Part shown: piece by piece, positions 29,121 to 36,990 of the stretch
Numbering within the stretch: position 1 is the first letter of the stretch
Layout: each line of letters opens with the position of its first letter
Assembly: GCA_020722815.1 (NCBI GenBank)
Contig: DYKB01000002.1
Span: 170,054-234,053, forward strand
From: Caldithrix sp.
Lineage (GTDB): Bacteria > Zhuqueibacterota > Zhuqueibacteria > Thermofontimicrobiales > Sulfurfontimicrobiaceae
Reading direction: 5' to 3'
Length of the DNA: 64,000 nt
Notes under the pieces: generated by a model
The model's input: the letters and a program-made list of their open reading frames with translations, nothing else
What the model was told of the DNA's origin: nothing
Databases searched by the model: none
Translations under genes and position numbers: made by a program

Positions 29121-29393
29121 AAATAAATGAGTTAGCGCAAAAGGTTTTTTATAGATAATCAAAAAGCTGAGCTTGCTTCGTCGAAAAGAACGATCCTTTA
29201 AATGACGACACTGAAGGCGTTTGTCGACACGCACGAATTACCGGATTGAATAAAATTAAACCGCTAACATCTTTTTTTTACCAGAAGAACTTGACATTCG
29301 CTTTCTTTTATATTGAAATCTGTTTAAATTATATTTATATTACCTCCTTGTCAATTATTCACTATGCGAAGCATAACCTGAAAAGGAGGCAGC
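29121..29393. other. Intergenic, no gene seen
   Basis: A TTGACA at about 29291 lies 100 bases before the fucosidase remnant and may be its old -35 element, but no well-spaced -10 is visible. Confidence 0.35.
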
Positions 29394-29567
29394 ATGAAAT
29401 TTTTTGTGATTCTCTTCATTTGAATTGTCATCGTAACCCTACTTGCGATATTTTTCTCCTGTAATAAGAAACAAGTGCCGGCGGTGGACAAAATGCAATG
29501 GTGGCGGGAAGCCAGATTTGGCCTTTTCATTCATTGGGGACTGTTGAAGGGAAGTGGCAGGCAGTAA
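29394..29567 (+). pseudogene. Remnant of a GH29 alpha-L-fucosidase, 5' end only
   Basis: An ideal ribosome site (AAAAGGAGG) precedes ATG 29394. The frame reads as a lipoprotein-like signal (MKFFVILFI, stop, IVIVTLLAIFFSC) and then MQWWREARFGLFIHWG, the N-terminal hallmark of GH29 fucosidases. It has an in-frame TGA at codon 10 and breaks down after HWGL, where the family should continue for another 400 residues. The rest is absent before the sulfatase gene. This is a deleted gene whose start region persists. Confidence 0.8.
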
Positions 29568-29713
29568 ATTTAAAATCGATTAGATTAGTTCCGATTCTAT
29601 AAAAATGACATAATTTCTGGCCACAGAATACAGAACCCAACGCAACATAATTGAATAATTATTTTGTGACCTCGCAGTTCTATGGCCTTGTTTTTTATAA
29701 AGGAATACATGAA

Positions 29714-31282
29714 ATGAAATCAATCAATCGACGTAACTTTTTAAAATCAACATTGGCTTCAACTATTGCGCTTTCAACACCGTTTTATTTTAATTGTTCT
29801 TCAAAAAGAACAGATCACCCGAATATTATTTACATTTTAGCCGATGATCTGGGCTATGGTGACCTCTCCTGTCTCAATGAAAATTCAAAGCTACATACAA
29901 TAAATATTGATAAACTGGGCCGTGACGGCGTTATCTTTACCGATGCACATTCCGGTTCAGCGGTTTGCACGCCGACCCGGTATGGTATTTTAACTGGTCG
30001 CTATTCCTGGCGTTCACGATTGAAATCAGGTGTCTTATGGGGATATTCACGGCCATTAATTCCTAAAGAACGATTGACGGTCGCTTCTTTACTAAAGCGA
30101 AATGGCTATACGACTGGTTGCATTGGAAAATGGCATCTGGGCATGGACTGGCATCACACAGATGACGTTGTTCCGCTTGATAGTCCAAATGAAAAAGCGA
30201 AACATATCGATTTTTCCCAACCGATTCAAAACGGCCCCAACGCTCTTGGATTTGATTATTTCTTCGGCATTTCGGCTTCGCTGGATATGGAACCCTATTT
30301 TTATATTGAAAATGATCGGATCACTGCACTACCGGATCGTGAAACTGAAAATACGGGTCGGAAGGAATTCTGGCGCAAAGGACCAATTGGCGCTGATTTT
30401 CAACATATTGAAGTTTTGCCCAAATTGACAGAAAAGGCTGTCGAATTTGTCAATCAGCATGCCGGACAGCCATTTTTCCTCTATTTCCCATTGCCGGCGC
30501 CGCATACCCCTATTTTACCCACGGATGACTTTGTTGGCAAAAGTAAAACGAATAGTTATGGCGATTTTGTACTTCAGGTCGATTGGAGTGTTGGCCAGAT
30601 TCTCGACGCCTTAAAAAGTAACCGGCTTGAAGAAAATACGTTAATTATTTTCACCAGTGATAATGGTTGTGCTCCTCATGTGGACTTCGCTGAATTAGAG
30701 CGCTTTGGGCATAATCCAAATTATGTTTTTCGTGGACACAAAGCGGATATTTATGAAGGTGGGCACCATATTCCTTTCATAGCCCGGTGGCCGAATAAAA
30801 TTAAAGCTGGTTCAAAATGTGATGCAACAATTTGCCTCACCGATTTCATTGCGACCTGCGCCGGAATCGTTAAGGAAAAACTGCCTGATAATGCAGGCGA
30901 AGATAGTTACAATTTACTTCCTTTTTTAATGAACAGATTTGATAAATCCCATTTTCGCGAAGCGACCGTGCATCATTCCGTAAATGGAAATTTTTCGATT
31001 CGGCAGGGAAAATGGAAATTGGTGCTTTGTCCAGGTTCGGGTGGCTGGAGTTCGCCCCGGCCAAATTCTGAAGAAGCTAAAAATTTGCCCCCTATTCAGT
31101 TATACGACCTTGAAAATGATATTGCCGAAACGCGCAATGTTTACGATCAATCTCCGGAGGTTGTTGAAAAATTAACACGGCTCCTGTCCCGTTATATTCA
31201 AAATGGTCGAAGTACGCCCGGAATTCCGCAGAAAAATGACGAACCAACCGATTGGCCGCAACTACATTGGATGAATCGATAG
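29714..31282 (+). CDS. Secreted type I sulfatase (arylsulfatase family)
   Basis: ATG 29714 has AGGA 9 bases upstream and opens a signal with twin-arginine character (NRRNFLKSTLAST); Cys28 may be lipidated. The 522-residue protein has the sulfatase N-terminal metal motif NIIYILADDLGYGD and the active-site sequence CTPTRYGILTGRY (Cys85), in which the cysteine is converted to formylglycine by an FGE-type enzyme. Later motifs include GKWHLG and TLIIFTSDNG. It desulfates sugars or aryl sulfates outside the cytoplasm. Clustering with GH20 and a former GH29 gene suggests glycan breakdown. The maturing enzyme is not in this window. Confidence 0.93.
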   Translation: MKSINRRNFLKSTLASTIALSTPFYFNCSSKRTDHPNIIYILADDLGYGDLSCLNENSKLHTINIDKLGRDGVIFTDAHSGSAVCTPTRYGILTGRYSWRSRLKSGVLWGYSRPLIPKERLTVASLLKRNGYTTGCIGKWHLGMDWHHTDDVVPLDSPNEKAKHIDFSQPIQNGPNALGFDYFFGISASLDMEPYFYIENDRITALPDRETENTGRKEFWRKGPIGADFQHIEVLPKLTEKAVEFVNQHAGQPFFLYFPLPAPHTPILPTDDFVGKSKTNSYGDFVLQVDWSVGQILDALKSNRLEENTLIIFTSDNGCAPHVDFAELERFGHNPNYVFRGHKADIYEGGHHIPFIARWPNKIKAGSKCDATICLTDFIATCAGIVKEKLPDNAGEDSYNLLPFLMNRFDKSHFREATVHHSVNGNFSIRQGKWKLVLCPGSGGWSSPRPNSEEAKNLPPIQLYDLENDIAETRNVYDQSPEVVEKLTRLLSRYIQNGRSTPGIPQKNDEPTDWPQLHWMNR

Positions 31283-31423
31283 TCTACAACCACTAAAATT
31301 TCCAACTATGAGGTTTAAATGATTCAAATTACGCTATAAAGCGTATTCTCGGGATTTTAATAAAAGGTCTTCATGGGTCCAGGAACTACCAGGTTTTATA
31401 TTGAAAACTTTATAAAAAAACAC

Positions 31424-31475
31424 TTGACTTTGAAGAAAAAAATTTATAACTTATATATGTAAAAAACATATATAA
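31424..31475 (+). promoter_or_regulatory. Promoter with palindromic operator for the PadR regulator
   Basis: TTGACT (31424-31429) is followed by TATAAC (31445-31450). Overlapping the expected start site is a perfect inverted repeat: TTATATATG (31451-31459), 7 bases, CATATATAA (31467-31475). PadR regulators bind ATGT..ACAT palindromes, and this site contains that core, 20 bases before the padR-like start. Autorepression is the likely logic. Confidence 0.65.
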
Positions 31476-31493
31476 GCTTGTAATGAGAGAATA

Positions 31494-31871
31494 ATGCAAA
31501 ATCGACATCGAATGGGTTGCGGATGCCATCAGACTCGGCAAAGTCGCTGGATTGAGCCTTCGGTATTATTAATGTTGCTCGATTCGTCAAAACATGGCTA
31601 TGAACTGATGAATCTGATGCCTGAACTCGGTTTTATCGATGAACCAGCCGATCCGGGGGTTATATATCGAACCCTTCGGCATCTGGAGGAATTTGGTTTT
31701 GTTATTTCAGAATGGGATACTTCTGGTACCGGTCCAGCAAAGCGACGTTATACTATAACCGAAGCAGGTAAGGAGCAATTAAAACTTTGGGCTGAAACGC
31801 TTCAGCAACGTCAACATGCGATCAGCGAATTTTTAAAGAAAGTTGATTCTTTTCTGGCAAATAAAGATTGA
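31494..31871 (+). CDS. PadR-family transcriptional regulator
   Basis: A 125-residue winged-helix protein: WIEPSVLLMLLDSSKHGYELMNLM and GVIYRTLRHLEEFGFV are the PadR helix-turn-helix and recognition helix, and the C-terminal helix (95-125) provides dimerisation. The N-terminal MGCGCHQTR holds two cysteines that could bind a metal or sense redox state, unusual for the family. It sits at the head of a long metal and iron-sulfur gene island and has a palindrome in its own promoter. I infer that it controls at least the next genes. Confidence 0.9.
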   Translation: MQNRHRMGCGCHQTRQSRWIEPSVLLMLLDSSKHGYELMNLMPELGFIDEPADPGVIYRTLRHLEEFGFVISEWDTSGTGPAKRRYTITEAGKEQLKLWAETLQQRQHAISEFLKKVDSFLANKD

Positions 31872-32060
31872 AATACGATTTATATCGAATCGTTTCACAT
31901 TAAAGTGATCTTTGGATACTTTTATTTTCTAATTACTGAGGTTGGCAGGTTCATGGTTTACAGTGAGAAAACCTTTGTTTTTAATATTAACCTTGAACCG
32001 GTAACTATTAAACCTGAGTAGTTTCGTTATTGTAATAAATTAATCAATAAGGAGGTATTT

Positions 32061-32381
32061 ATGCCATTTAGAGACGGAACAGGTCCTGCTGGAATGGGAC
32101 CAATGACGGGCCGCGGCATGGGACCCTGTGCAGGCTATTCTGGAATGGGTAGAATGGGCACAGGATTTGGTCAATTGGGTTCTTTTGGTCGAGGAAGAGG
32201 TCATCGTAACTGGTTTCGGGCAACTGGCCTTCCATATTGGGCACGTAGTCCCTTTATCAACACGACACCCCCTTCCCAGGAGGATGAAATGGCGGCGTTG
32301 AAAAGTGACGCTGAATTTCTCAAAGCCAGTCTTAAAAATATTGAAGACCGGATGAATGAATTGTCTAAATCAAAAGAATGA
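32061..32381 (+). CDS. DUF5320-family Gly/Met-rich protein
   Basis: This 106-residue protein begins with the family signature DGTGPAGMGPMTGRGMGPC, rich in Gly and Met, and ends with a coiled coil (about 72-106, EDEMAALKSDAEFLKASLKNI). DUF5320 proteins are found beside NifX-like and MinD-ferredoxin genes in anaerobes; their function is not known. Met and Cys residues could bind soft metals such as Cu or Mo-linked sulfur clusters, which is a guess. AAGGAGG precedes the ATG. Confidence 0.85.
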   Translation: MPFRDGTGPAGMGPMTGRGMGPCAGYSGMGRMGTGFGQLGSFGRGRGHRNWFRATGLPYWARSPFINTTPPSQEDEMAALKSDAEFLKASLKNIEDRMNELSKSKE

Positions 32382-32399
32382 AAATAATGCAGGACGTTT

Positions 32400-32480
32400 G
32401 ATAGCCCGGCTTTTCATAGCGTGAAAATGATAAATTTATGCATTCTCCAAGTAAAAACATCTATGAAAAGCCGGGTTATC
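32400..32480. repeat. Long inverted repeat between DUF5320 and NifX-like genes
   Basis: GATAGCCCGGCTTTTCATAG (32400-32419) and CTATGAAAAGCCGGGTTATC (32461-32480) are inverted with one mismatch around a 41-base spacer. It could act as a terminator-like hairpin or be a small mobile repeat. Confidence 0.75.
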
Positions 32481-32519
32481 CTTGTACAATAACAATTAAC
32501 GAATTTTAGGAATATTTCT

Positions 32520-33008
32520 ATGAAAATCGCGATTACGGCTTTAGGTCCTGATTTACAGGCTCAGGTTGATCCACGTTTTGGAAGAGCTCAATTCTTTATA
32601 ATTGTTGATACTGAAACCATGCAATCTGAAGTAATTGAAAATACCAGTATTGATACAGCACATGGAGCTGGAATTCAGTCAGGTCAATTAATGAGTCAAA
32701 AAGATGTGAGTGCAATTATTACCGGTAGCGTCGGACCGAATGCACATCAAACTTTGACGGCAGCGGGTATTCAAATTTTTCAATCGGTTCCAGGTACTGT
32801 CGCTCAAATGATAGAGGCCTTTAAAAATGGACAGCTTCAACCTGTCAACCAGATAGGGCCGGCCCATGCCGGTACGGGTGGCACTATGGGGAGTGCAATG
32901 GGATTCGGTATGGGGCGAGGAATGGGACGTGGTATGGGAGGTGGCGGTGGTATGGGTGGTGGTGGTGGTATGGGTGGTGGACAGGGGCGTCGTCGCGGCG
33001 GAAGATAA
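32520..33008 (+). CDS. NifX/NifB-like (orange-protein family) protein with Gly/Met-rich tail
   Basis: Residues 1-108 are the dinitrogenase iron-molybdenum cofactor domain (PF02579 type): MKIAITALG, DPRFGRAQFFIIVD and ITGSVGPNAHQTLTAAGI. Free-standing members include orange protein, which carries a Mo-Cu sulfide cluster, and NifX/NafY, which carry FeMo-co precursors. From residue about 118 the sequence becomes a Gly-Met-Arg tail (GMGRGMGRGMGGGGGMG) that the core family lacks. No nitrogenase genes are near, so a role in nitrogen fixation is not indicated. A second member is at 39206 and a third, fused, at 42682. Confidence 0.88.
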   Translation: MKIAITALGPDLQAQVDPRFGRAQFFIIVDTETMQSEVIENTSIDTAHGAGIQSGQLMSQKDVSAIITGSVGPNAHQTLTAAGIQIFQSVPGTVAQMIEAFKNGQLQPVNQIGPAHAGTGGTMGSAMGFGMGRGMGRGMGGGGGMGGGGGMGGGQGRRRGGR

Positions 33009-33062
33009 AAACAAGTTCCTGTCGCATTTAATGGAACAAATCAAATAAATTTGAGGTATTTC

Positions 33063-33482
33063 ATGTACTTAATTGATGAAGCAAAATGTACCGGATGTGC
33101 CGCCTGTATGGAAATTTGTCCAACAAGCGCAATCTACCTGGTGAATCATAAGGCAAACATCAATTACGACCTCTGTACGGATTGTGGCAGGTGTCTGGAA
33201 GTTTGTTCTGGGCAGGCTATAAGATTCGAGGCTGCGAAAATTCAACCAATTCAGGTTGTTGAACAACCATCCATGTCAAGAAGTATTTTTTCAGCCCTTA
33301 AAGCAACGGCAAAAGCGGTGGGAAGTGTACTGGCACCGTTTTTGATTTCAAAATTGGGTGACATCGTAAATTCAAAAATTGATAATTCACCGCGTAATAC
33401 TGGCATGAACAGACAATATCTAAACAAAATGGGAGGAAGGGGGGGCGGACGCCAGCGAAGAAATCGCGGGGGGAAGCGATAA
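33063..33482 (+). CDS. Two-[4Fe-4S] ferredoxin with basic Gly-Arg tail
   Basis: I use ATG 33063 (GAGG 6 bases upstream) rather than TTG 33051. The 139-residue protein has two typical 4Fe-4S motifs near its start (CTGCAACMEICP and CTDCGRCLEVCS), a middle hydrophobic-amphipathic region (SALKATAKAVGSVLAPFLISKLG) and a tail of Gly and Arg (GGRGGGRQRRNRGGKR). Such ferredoxins carry low-potential electrons; the long extension is unusual. Its TAA overlaps the next gene's ATG by one base, so translation is coupled. Confidence 0.88.
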   Translation: MYLIDEAKCTGCAACMEICPTSAIYLVNHKANINYDLCTDCGRCLEVCSGQAIRFEAAKIQPIQVVEQPSMSRSIFSALKATAKAVGSVLAPFLISKLGDIVNSKIDNSPRNTGMNRQYLNKMGGRGGGRQRRNRGGKR

Positions 33483-34312
33483 TGCTTTTAAACAAAAAAA
33501 TTCATATCATGGGGATGATATTTATTTTATGGTTTTTATCATTTAAACCCGGATTTACAAAAATGCCTGAACAAAAATTAGATAAAAAAAAAATAACCTT
33601 AACGGTCATTTTTGATAATATTGCCTATTTATCAGATCTGACAACTGATTGGGGTTTTAGCTGTGTTATTCAAACCGATAAAGATACGGTACTGTTTGAT
33701 ACCGGCAGCCGTGGCAAAATTTTATTGCAAAATATGGTCAAATTAAAAATTGATCCCCAGTCCATCCATTCGGTAGTTATTTCTCACACACATTGGGATC
33801 ATTTAGGTGGGCTTGATGACTTTCTGGCTATAAATCCACATGTTGAAGTCTATATCCCAAATTCAACTTCTCAGGAAGATGAAAAAAAGATAGCGGCTCG
33901 CGGTGTCAGATCTATTCGCGTTGAATTATCGCACCGAATTGCTACTGGCATTTTTTCGACCGGGGAATTAGCCGGCGAAATGCCAGAGCAATCCATAGTG
34001 ATTCAAACTGCCAGGGGATTGGTGGTGGTAACGGGTTGTGCCCATCCAGGAATTGTTAATATTTTGTCTCAAGTTCAATCTCTCTTTCCACGGGAAAAAA
34101 TTAATCTAGCGATGGGTGGGTTTCATTTGAAAAGTTTTAGCAATGAAAAAGTAGAACAGATTATTGATTTAATTCAGGGATTGGGCATTCAGCAAATTGC
34201 TCCCAGTCATTGTACCGGAGAAGCTGCCATTGCCATTTTCAGTCAACGATATCAAGAAAACTTTATCCAGTCCGGTGTGGGCAGAAGAATGGTTTTGGAG
34301 GCAAAGGATTGA
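33482..34312 (+). CDS. MBL-fold hydrolase, periplasmic or membrane-anchored
   Basis: A 276-residue metallo-beta-lactamase fold protein with an N-terminal hydrophobic signal or anchor (residues 8-26) and the metal motif HTHWDHLGG (His102, His104, Asp106, His107), then CAHPGIVNIL and PSHCTGEAAI. Its architecture resembles the group annotated as dihydropterin-ribofuranosyl-aminobenzene phosphate synthase-like hydrolases, often next to metal and cofactor genes in anaerobes. Substrate unknown. The start overlaps the ferredoxin stop. It ends at TGA. Confidence 0.82.
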   Translation: MLLNKKIHIMGMIFILWFLSFKPGFTKMPEQKLDKKKITLTVIFDNIAYLSDLTTDWGFSCVIQTDKDTVLFDTGSRGKILLQNMVKLKIDPQSIHSVVISHTHWDHLGGLDDFLAINPHVEVYIPNSTSQEDEKKIAARGVRSIRVELSHRIATGIFSTGELAGEMPEQSIVIQTARGLVVVTGCAHPGIVNILSQVQSLFPREKINLAMGGFHLKSFSNEKVEQIIDLIQGLGIQQIAPSHCTGEAAIAIFSQRYQENFIQSGVGRRMVLEAKD

Positions 34313-34573
34313 AGCGTAATTCGTAATGCGTAACGTGTAATGCGTGATTTCGATCTGAATAAAATTAAAAAATTATTTTTGTCATTCTGAATTGAGCGAG
34401 ACGGGCTAAAGAATCTTTATTTTTCAATAAGTTAGGAGATTTTTTTTTGCGCGAAAGGGTGATTTTATGCCTTTTAAAAATGGGCTTATATATTATTCTC
34501 TTCGACAAACGCAGGCCAAGTATCTTTATTTTGAACACACTTTACGCATTACGCACCACGTATTACGCATCAA
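34311..34573. repeat. Palindromic repeat family 5 with GCGTAAT-type ends
   Basis: GCGTAATTCGTAATGCGTAA near 34314 is mirrored by TTTACGCATTACGCACCACG near 34541. Inside is GTCATTCTGAATTGAGCGA, a common interspersed repeat motif. It fills almost the whole gap before the IscU fusion gene. Shorter relatives occur at 51505, 59125 and 63790. Confidence 0.6.
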
Positions 34574-34628
34574 ACAAATTTAATAAAAATTTCTACTTAT
34601 TGAGAAAAGGACAATTTAATAACAAGTT

Positions 34629-35600
34629 ATGAATACCTACCCCCCTGAATTTAATCAACTAATTATGGAGCATTTCCTTAATCCCCGAAATATTGGTGAA
34701 ATTGAAAATGCAGATGGTTATGCAAAAGTTGGCGATCCCAATTGTGGTGATTTTATCGAAGTCTGGATTCGCGTTGGGGATGAAATTATCACTGACTTTA
34801 AATATAAAGTTTTTGGCTGCTGGGGCGCAATTGCTACTACCAGCGTTATTTCTGAATTGGCGACTGGTAAATCTATCACCGATGCCCTCAATTTAACCGA
34901 TGATGATGTCATCCAGGCGTTAAAAGGTATCCCTGAAAACAAACAACATTGTTCCATCCTGGGTATTCAGGGACTCCATGGGGCAATTGCTGCTTATTTA
35001 TTAAAAGCGAATTATCAAAAATATGCCGTCCGAATAGAAAAATATCGATCACGGGGATATGATATTCCTGAAATGCGAAATCGGATGGTTCAAATGCTTT
35101 CAGATTTGCCGGCAGAGGCGAAAATTATCGATATTGGATGTGGCAAAGGCCATCTGGCATTCGCTATCGCCAGGGCAGGCAGACACTGTATCGCCGTCGA
35201 TATCTCTGAGACAGAAATGACGAATACCAAATTAAACGCCATCTATTTTAATCTCGATAAATTGATTGAATTTCAGGTACAGGATGCCCAGCATCTACAA
35301 TTTGAACCAAATTCGTTTCATGCGGTCATGGCGGCTGCTTTTTTTCATCATGTTCAGGAACCTGAAATAGTACTGAATGAAATTTTGCGCGTATGTCGTC
35401 CAGGTGGTCGAATTGTGATAGGTGACTTTAATGAAAAAGGATTTAAATTTATTGATAAAATCCATGAAGAGGAAGGCCGGGGAATTCATCCGGTGTCTGG
35501 ATGGTCGATTCAGCAAATCAAGTTATGGTTTGAAGCCCAAGGCTATCAACCATCCATCCATGAAGAGGAGTATGAGACGATAATTTTAATTGATATTTAA
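34629..35600 (+). CDS. IscU/NifU-type Fe-S scaffold fused to a class I SAM methyltransferase
   Basis: Residues 1-125 are an IscU/NifU N-terminal scaffold with all three cluster cysteines and the Asp: GDPNCGDFIEVW (Cys39, Asp41), FGCWGAIATTS (Cys64) and QHCSILG (Cys108). Residues about 145-323 are a UbiE-like methyltransferase with SAM motif I IIDIGCGKGHLAFA (168-174), an acidic motif in AVDIS and motif IV in FHAVMAAAFFHHV. Scaffold proteins build Fe-S clusters on these cysteines; a methyltransferase on the same chain is not a familiar arrangement. It precedes mrp, another Fe-S carrier gene. I infer assembly and modification of a cluster or bound metal(loid); the methyl acceptor is unknown. 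Confidence 0.85.
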   Translation: MNTYPPEFNQLIMEHFLNPRNIGEIENADGYAKVGDPNCGDFIEVWIRVGDEIITDFKYKVFGCWGAIATTSVISELATGKSITDALNLTDDDVIQALKGIPENKQHCSILGIQGLHGAIAAYLLKANYQKYAVRIEKYRSRGYDIPEMRNRMVQMLSDLPAEAKIIDIGCGKGHLAFAIARAGRHCIAVDISETEMTNTKLNAIYFNLDKLIEFQVQDAQHLQFEPNSFHAVMAAAFFHHVQEPEIVLNEILRVCRPGGRIVIGDFNEKGFKFIDKIHEEEGRGIHPVSGWSIQQIKLWFEAQGYQPSIHEEEYETIILIDI

Positions 35601-35689
35601 CTCACCATTTAATGCATGTTTCATGCAGCATATATTTTTTTACAAAGCTTAAAATTTTAAACATTATAAATTATTGATTGGAGAAAAAA

Positions 35690-36535
35690 TTGAAACCAGA
35701 ACATCATGCAGGAGGTCGACAGGCCGACCAGGAACTGCTCAATACAGCAGTTCGTGAAAATATGGCGCGAATTAAGCATAAAATAATCGTCATGAGCGGT
35801 AAGGGTGGCGTTGGGAAAAGTACGCTTGCCACGAATTTAGCTTTTGGCCTGGGCTTAAATGGATACAAAATTGGATTGATGGATACCGATATTCACGGTC
35901 CTTCACTTGGTAAAATGTTGGGTATTGAAGGCCAGGTACTTATTCCTTCGCCATCGGGACATGGCTTAATACCTATCGAAGTAAAAGGAATGAAAGTCGT
36001 TACCATGGCGTCTTTACTTCAGGATCCGGATGCACCGGTTATCTGGCGTGGCCCACTCAAAATGGGTGCTATCAAACAGTTCCTTGGTGAAATTGAATGG
36101 GGCGATCTCGATTATCTTGTCATTGATTCACCTCCGGGCACGGGAGATGAACCACTCAGTGTTTGCCAATTAATTCCGGAAGCCGATGGTTCGGTCATTG
36201 TGACCACCCCGCAGGATGTAGCTTTGATTGACTCTCGTAAAGCGGTTCGTTTTTCACAGGTGCTCAAAATTCCGGTGTTGGGAATTGTGGAAAACATGAG
36301 TGGCCTGGTCTGTCCGCATTGTGGTCAGCCTATCGATTTATTCAAAATTGGTGGGGGAGAGCGTGCTGCCCAATCCATGAATGTCCCGTTTTTAGGCCGA
36401 ATTCCCATCGATCCCGACATCGTTGAAAGCTGCGATGATGGACATTCGTACATTTATGAGCATGCTGAGGCACCGGCTGCAAAAGCCATGCAGGCCATCG
36501 TTGCCCAAATCATTGAGAAAACTGACCGTAAATAA
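35690..36535 (+). CDS. mrp: Mrp/NBP35 P-loop ATPase, Fe-S cluster carrier
   Basis: I take the TTG at 35690, with GGAG 6 bases upstream, giving 281 residues. Walker A is SGKGGVGKST (36-45); MDTDIHGPSLGKMLG, VIDSPPGTGDEPLS and the C-terminal pair CPHCGQP are all Mrp features. The CxxC binds a bridging 4Fe-4S cluster in a dimer, which is passed to target proteins. Mrp beside an IscU-type protein and MinD-ferredoxin ATPases parallels the orange-protein loci of Desulfovibrio, where an Mrp protein belongs to the same group. Confidence 0.93.
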   Translation: MKPEHHAGGRQADQELLNTAVRENMARIKHKIIVMSGKGGVGKSTLATNLAFGLGLNGYKIGLMDTDIHGPSLGKMLGIEGQVLIPSPSGHGLIPIEVKGMKVVTMASLLQDPDAPVIWRGPLKMGAIKQFLGEIEWGDLDYLVIDSPPGTGDEPLSVCQLIPEADGSVIVTTPQDVALIDSRKAVRFSQVLKIPVLGIVENMSGLVCPHCGQPIDLFKIGGGERAAQSMNVPFLGRIPIDPDIVESCDDGHSYIYEHAEAPAAKAMQAIVAQIIEKTDRK

Positions 36536-36550
36536 AGGCCAATAAGTTGG

Positions 36551-36620
36551 AACCAGAAGTGTAAGCCGTTATACGTTGCCAAAATCTTAAATAAAAGGTT
36601 TGCACTTCTGCCTTTTTTTA
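36551..36620 (+). terminator. Probable terminator after mrp
   Basis: AGAAGTGTAAGCC (from about 36554) can pair with GGTTTGCACTTCT (to about 36609), followed by GCCTTTTTTTA. The stem has two mismatches and a long loop, so confidence is moderate. Confidence 0.5.
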
Positions 36621-36633
36621 TTGAATTTTTCAC

Positions 36634-36782
36634 TACCGTACACTTTTTGATTAAGCAAGACCTGCCCTCACCTTAACTTTTTTCCAGCGGAAGAGGGAAT
36701 CATTACGTCATCTCCTTCCGGGAGAGGACATTGAACACGGGCGAAGCGTGAATTTTTAACGCAATGCAAAAAGTGTACGGTA
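36634..36782. repeat. Palindromic repeat family 3, intact copy
   Basis: TACCGTACACTTTTT (36634-36648) and AAAAAGTGTACGGTA (36768-36782) are perfect 15-bp terminal inverted repeats. The core has CCTGCCCTCACC and worn GGAGAGG/CCTTCC arms. Related copies: 8620, 47403 and the mosaic at 62341-63037. Confidence 0.8.
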
Positions 36783-36796
36783 GAGATTTGAATTTT

Positions 36797-36949
36797 ACCT
36801 GAAATTCTAAAATGAAACGTTTTTTCTTCGGAGAACTCGGTTTCAGTGAGAAATTGGCCCTCGCTGTCTCTCCCCCATTTTCAAAAAGCGAAAATGGGGG
36901 TCTCTCATTGATTCATCCCCTTACAAATTTCCATTTTAGAATTTTAGGT
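36797..36949. repeat. Palindromic repeat family 4, copy b
   Basis: Ends ACCTGAAATTCTAAAATG and CATTTTAGAATTTTAGGT are inverted; inside CTCCCCCATTTTC faces GAAAATGGGGG. It is a close relative of 13561-13766. Confidence 0.75.
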
Positions 36950-36990
36950 TTTAAAAAACAAAATTAATTTATAAAATTGGAATATTAATC

